A stretch of DNA of 7,297 nucleotides from Vulcanimicrobiota bacterium (GTDB lineage: Bacteria; Vulcanimicrobiota; Vulcanimicrobiia; Vulcanimicrobiales; Vulcanimicrobiaceae), in assembly GCA_027306845.1 (NCBI GenBank), contig DAHUYY010000094.1, forward strand, positions 1-7,297, in the 5' to 3' direction. Shown here piece after piece: positions 5,801 to 7,297 of the stretch. The translations under genes were made by a program, and so were the position numbers. Numbering within the stretch: the stretch's first letter is position 1; each line of letters begins with the position of its first letter. The notes beneath the pieces were generated by a model that was not told the origin of the DNA, made no database searches, and was given only the letters and a program-made list of their open reading frames with translations.

Positions 5801-7297
5801 CTCGGCGATAACGCGTTCCTGTTCGACGGCATGCGCGCCGGGGTAACCCTCCGACGGGCTCGCACGGTACGGGCGCCCAACGTAATCGATCTCGAGCGGA
5901 CGTTCGAGCCGTTCGAGGAGACGCCGCCGCACGTATGCACGCGCACCCATGTTTTTCGGCTCTTCTTGCACCCAGACCAGGCGTTTGAGTTTGGGATAGG
6001 TCGCAAGCAGCGCGTTCATCTCCGCGCCCGGCATCGGCGAGAGCAACTCGATGCGCACGATCGCCGTCTTGCTGCGGTCGGCGTACTGCGGTGCCGCAAC
6101 GAGATCGTGATAGATTTTACCGGTGCAGAGCACGATGCGCTCGATCTTCGATTTATCGGTGACGCTGGGATCGTCGATCACCGGTTGGAACGAGCTGGTC
6201 GCCATCTGGTCGATCTCGCCGTACGCGGTTTCGAGACGGAGCAACGATTTCGGCGTCATTACGACCAGCGGCACCGGATTCGGCGAACCCGCCTGCAAGC
6301 GCAGTAGATGGAAGTAATTTCCGGCCGTCGATGGATAGGCGACGCGAAGATTACCTTCGGCGGCGAGTTGCAAGAAACGCTCCAAGCGCGCGCTGGAATG
6401 TTCGGGGCCCATGCCTTCGTAACCGTGCGGTAAGAGCATCGTGAGGCGCGAGGTTTGCCCCCACTTCGCCTGGCCGGCGGCAATAAATTGGTCGATGATG
6501 ATCTCGGCACCGTTGACGAAATCGCCGAACTGCGCTTCCCACAGCACGAGCGCTTTCGGCAACGTCACCGCGTAGCCGTATTCGAAACCGAGGCAGGCGT
6601 ACTCCGAGAGCGGGCTATTGTGGATCTCAAATGAAGCCTTCGCATCGGCGAGGTGCGCGAGCGGAACGAACGTTGCATTCGTCGCAACATCGTGCAGCGC
6701 AGCATGACGGTGGCTGAACGTGCCGCGCCCGGTATCCTGCCCGGTAATGCGGATCGGCACGCCGGAGGTTACCAACGACGCGAATGCCAGCGCCTCGGCC
6801 ATACCCCAATCGACGAGGCCCTTCTCGGCAATGAGCGCGCGACGGCGCTGGAACTGCGCGATGAGTTTTTTGTTGACCGTGAAGCCGGCCGGAACGCGCA
6901 CGACCTCTTCGCTCCACGCAAGCAGTTTTTTGCGATCGATCGGCTGCAAAGTAACCGTTTCGATCGGCGTCGCCTGTCCGATTTTTTCGATAAGGCTCTT
7001 GCCGCCGTCGGCCTTGACGCGCGCGTTCGCGCTCTGCAACGCCGTCGTCGCCTGTTCGATCATTTCATTGGCACGTTCGGCGGTAATGATTCCCTGCGCG
7101 ACGAGTTTATTGGCAAACAATTCGCGCGCGGTGGGATGGTTCTTGATTTTGTCGTAGAGCAGCGGCTGCGTGTACGCCGGCTCGTCTTGCTCGTTGTGGC
7201 CGAAGCGGCGATAACCGATGAGATCGATAATGACGTCGCGTTTGAACTGGCGTCGGAAATCGACCGCTAAGCGCACCGCGTCGATGCATGCGTCCAC
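5786..7297 (-). CDS. sucA: 2-oxoglutarate dehydrogenase E1 component, C-terminal part (5' end outside window)
   Basis: The frame is open to the right edge, so 503 C-terminal residues of a protein of roughly 900 or more are seen. This is the thiamine-diphosphate E1 subunit of the 2-oxoglutarate dehydrogenase complex, which decarboxylates 2-oxoglutarate in the citric acid cycle and passes the succinyl group to E2. Numbering from the window edge, conserved segments are GYRRFGHNEQDEP (28-40, active-site His), ITGQDTGRGTFSHRHA (184-199), the transketolase pyrimidine-domain EAQFGDFVNGA (254-264), HGYEGMGPEHSSARLERFLQ (291-310), and VWVQEEPKNMGA (441-452). These separate it from E1 of pyruvate dehydrogenase. 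The first codon at the edge is GTG but it is internal, not a start. An Actinobacteria-type Kgd fusion cannot be excluded because the N-terminus is missing. Convergent with the dehydrogenase, 24 bases apart. Confidence 0.93.
   Translation of the reverse strand: MDACIDAVRLAVDFRRQFKRDVIIDLIGYRRFGHNEQDEPAYTQPLLYDKIKNHPTARELFANKLVAQGIITAERANEMIEQATTALQSANARVKADGGKSLIEKIGQATPIETVTLQPIDRKKLLAWSEEVVRVPAGFTVNKKLIAQFQRRRALIAEKGLVDWGMAEALAFASLVTSGVPIRITGQDTGRGTFSHRHAALHDVATNATFVPLAHLADAKASFEIHNSPLSEYACLGFEYGYAVTLPKALVLWEAQFGDFVNGAEIIIDQFIAAGQAKWGQTSRLTMLLPHGYEGMGPEHSSARLERFLQLAAEGNLRVAYPSTAGNYFHLLRLQAGSPNPVPLVVMTPKSLLRLETAYGEIDQMATSSFQPVIDDPSVTDKSKIERIVLCTGKIYHDLVAAPQYADRSKTAIVRIELLSPMPGAEMNALLATYPKLKRLVWVQEEPKNMGARAYVRRRLLERLERPLEIDYVGRPYRASPSEGYPGAHAVEQERVIAEALQG

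Overview
This window reads as chromosomal DNA from a free-living, moderately GC-rich bacterium. It is densely packed, with no tRNA, rRNA, CRISPR array or mobile element that I can see. The mix of a secreted copper-amine-oxidase-N (stalk) protein, a YciH/SUI1 factor, a CBM9-like/DUF5916 secreted protein and a 2-oxoglutarate dehydrogenase E1 would fit a poorly cultured lineage such as Eremiobacterota (WPS-2). That placement is an impression from gene content, not a proof.

Layout, left to right. (1) A minus-strand secreted protein of the CBM9-like/DUF5916 type runs off the left edge. (2) A minus-strand SUI1/YciH translation factor lies 90 bases upstream of it. (3) Divergently on the plus strand is a secreted protein with a copper-amine-oxidase N-terminal-like domain and two probable beta-sandwich domains. 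(4) A plus-strand LOG-family phosphoribohydrolase follows. (5) Convergent with it, overlapping by 11 bases, is a long minus-strand gene for a family 1 glycoside hydrolase. (6) Divergent from that, 76 bases away, is a plus-strand NAD(P)-dependent short-chain dehydrogenase. (7) Convergent again is the C-terminal half of 2-oxoglutarate dehydrogenase E1, which runs off the right edge. A GC-rich hairpin sits between genes 6 and 7.

The standout is gene 5. Its 709 residues are a full-length GH1 catalytic domain (about 446 residues in two pieces) interrupted after about residue 247 by about 263 residues that match an amino-acid-type periplasmic binding protein (SBP_bac_3). The inserted domain is circularly permuted: its second part comes first, then a linker, then its canonical N-terminal part. 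The GH1 catalytic glutamates (E155, E617) and the binding-protein ligand residues (R279, D360) are all present, and there is no signal peptide. The simplest reading is a cytosolic glycosidase with a built-in small-molecule-binding domain, possibly allosteric. The ligand and substrate are unknown.

The genes do not form one operon: strands alternate (- - + + - + -). Only yciH with the partial secreted gene, and the stalk protein with the LOG gene, could be co-transcribed. Any functional link between the LOG enzyme, the GH1 protein and the dehydrogenase is speculation.
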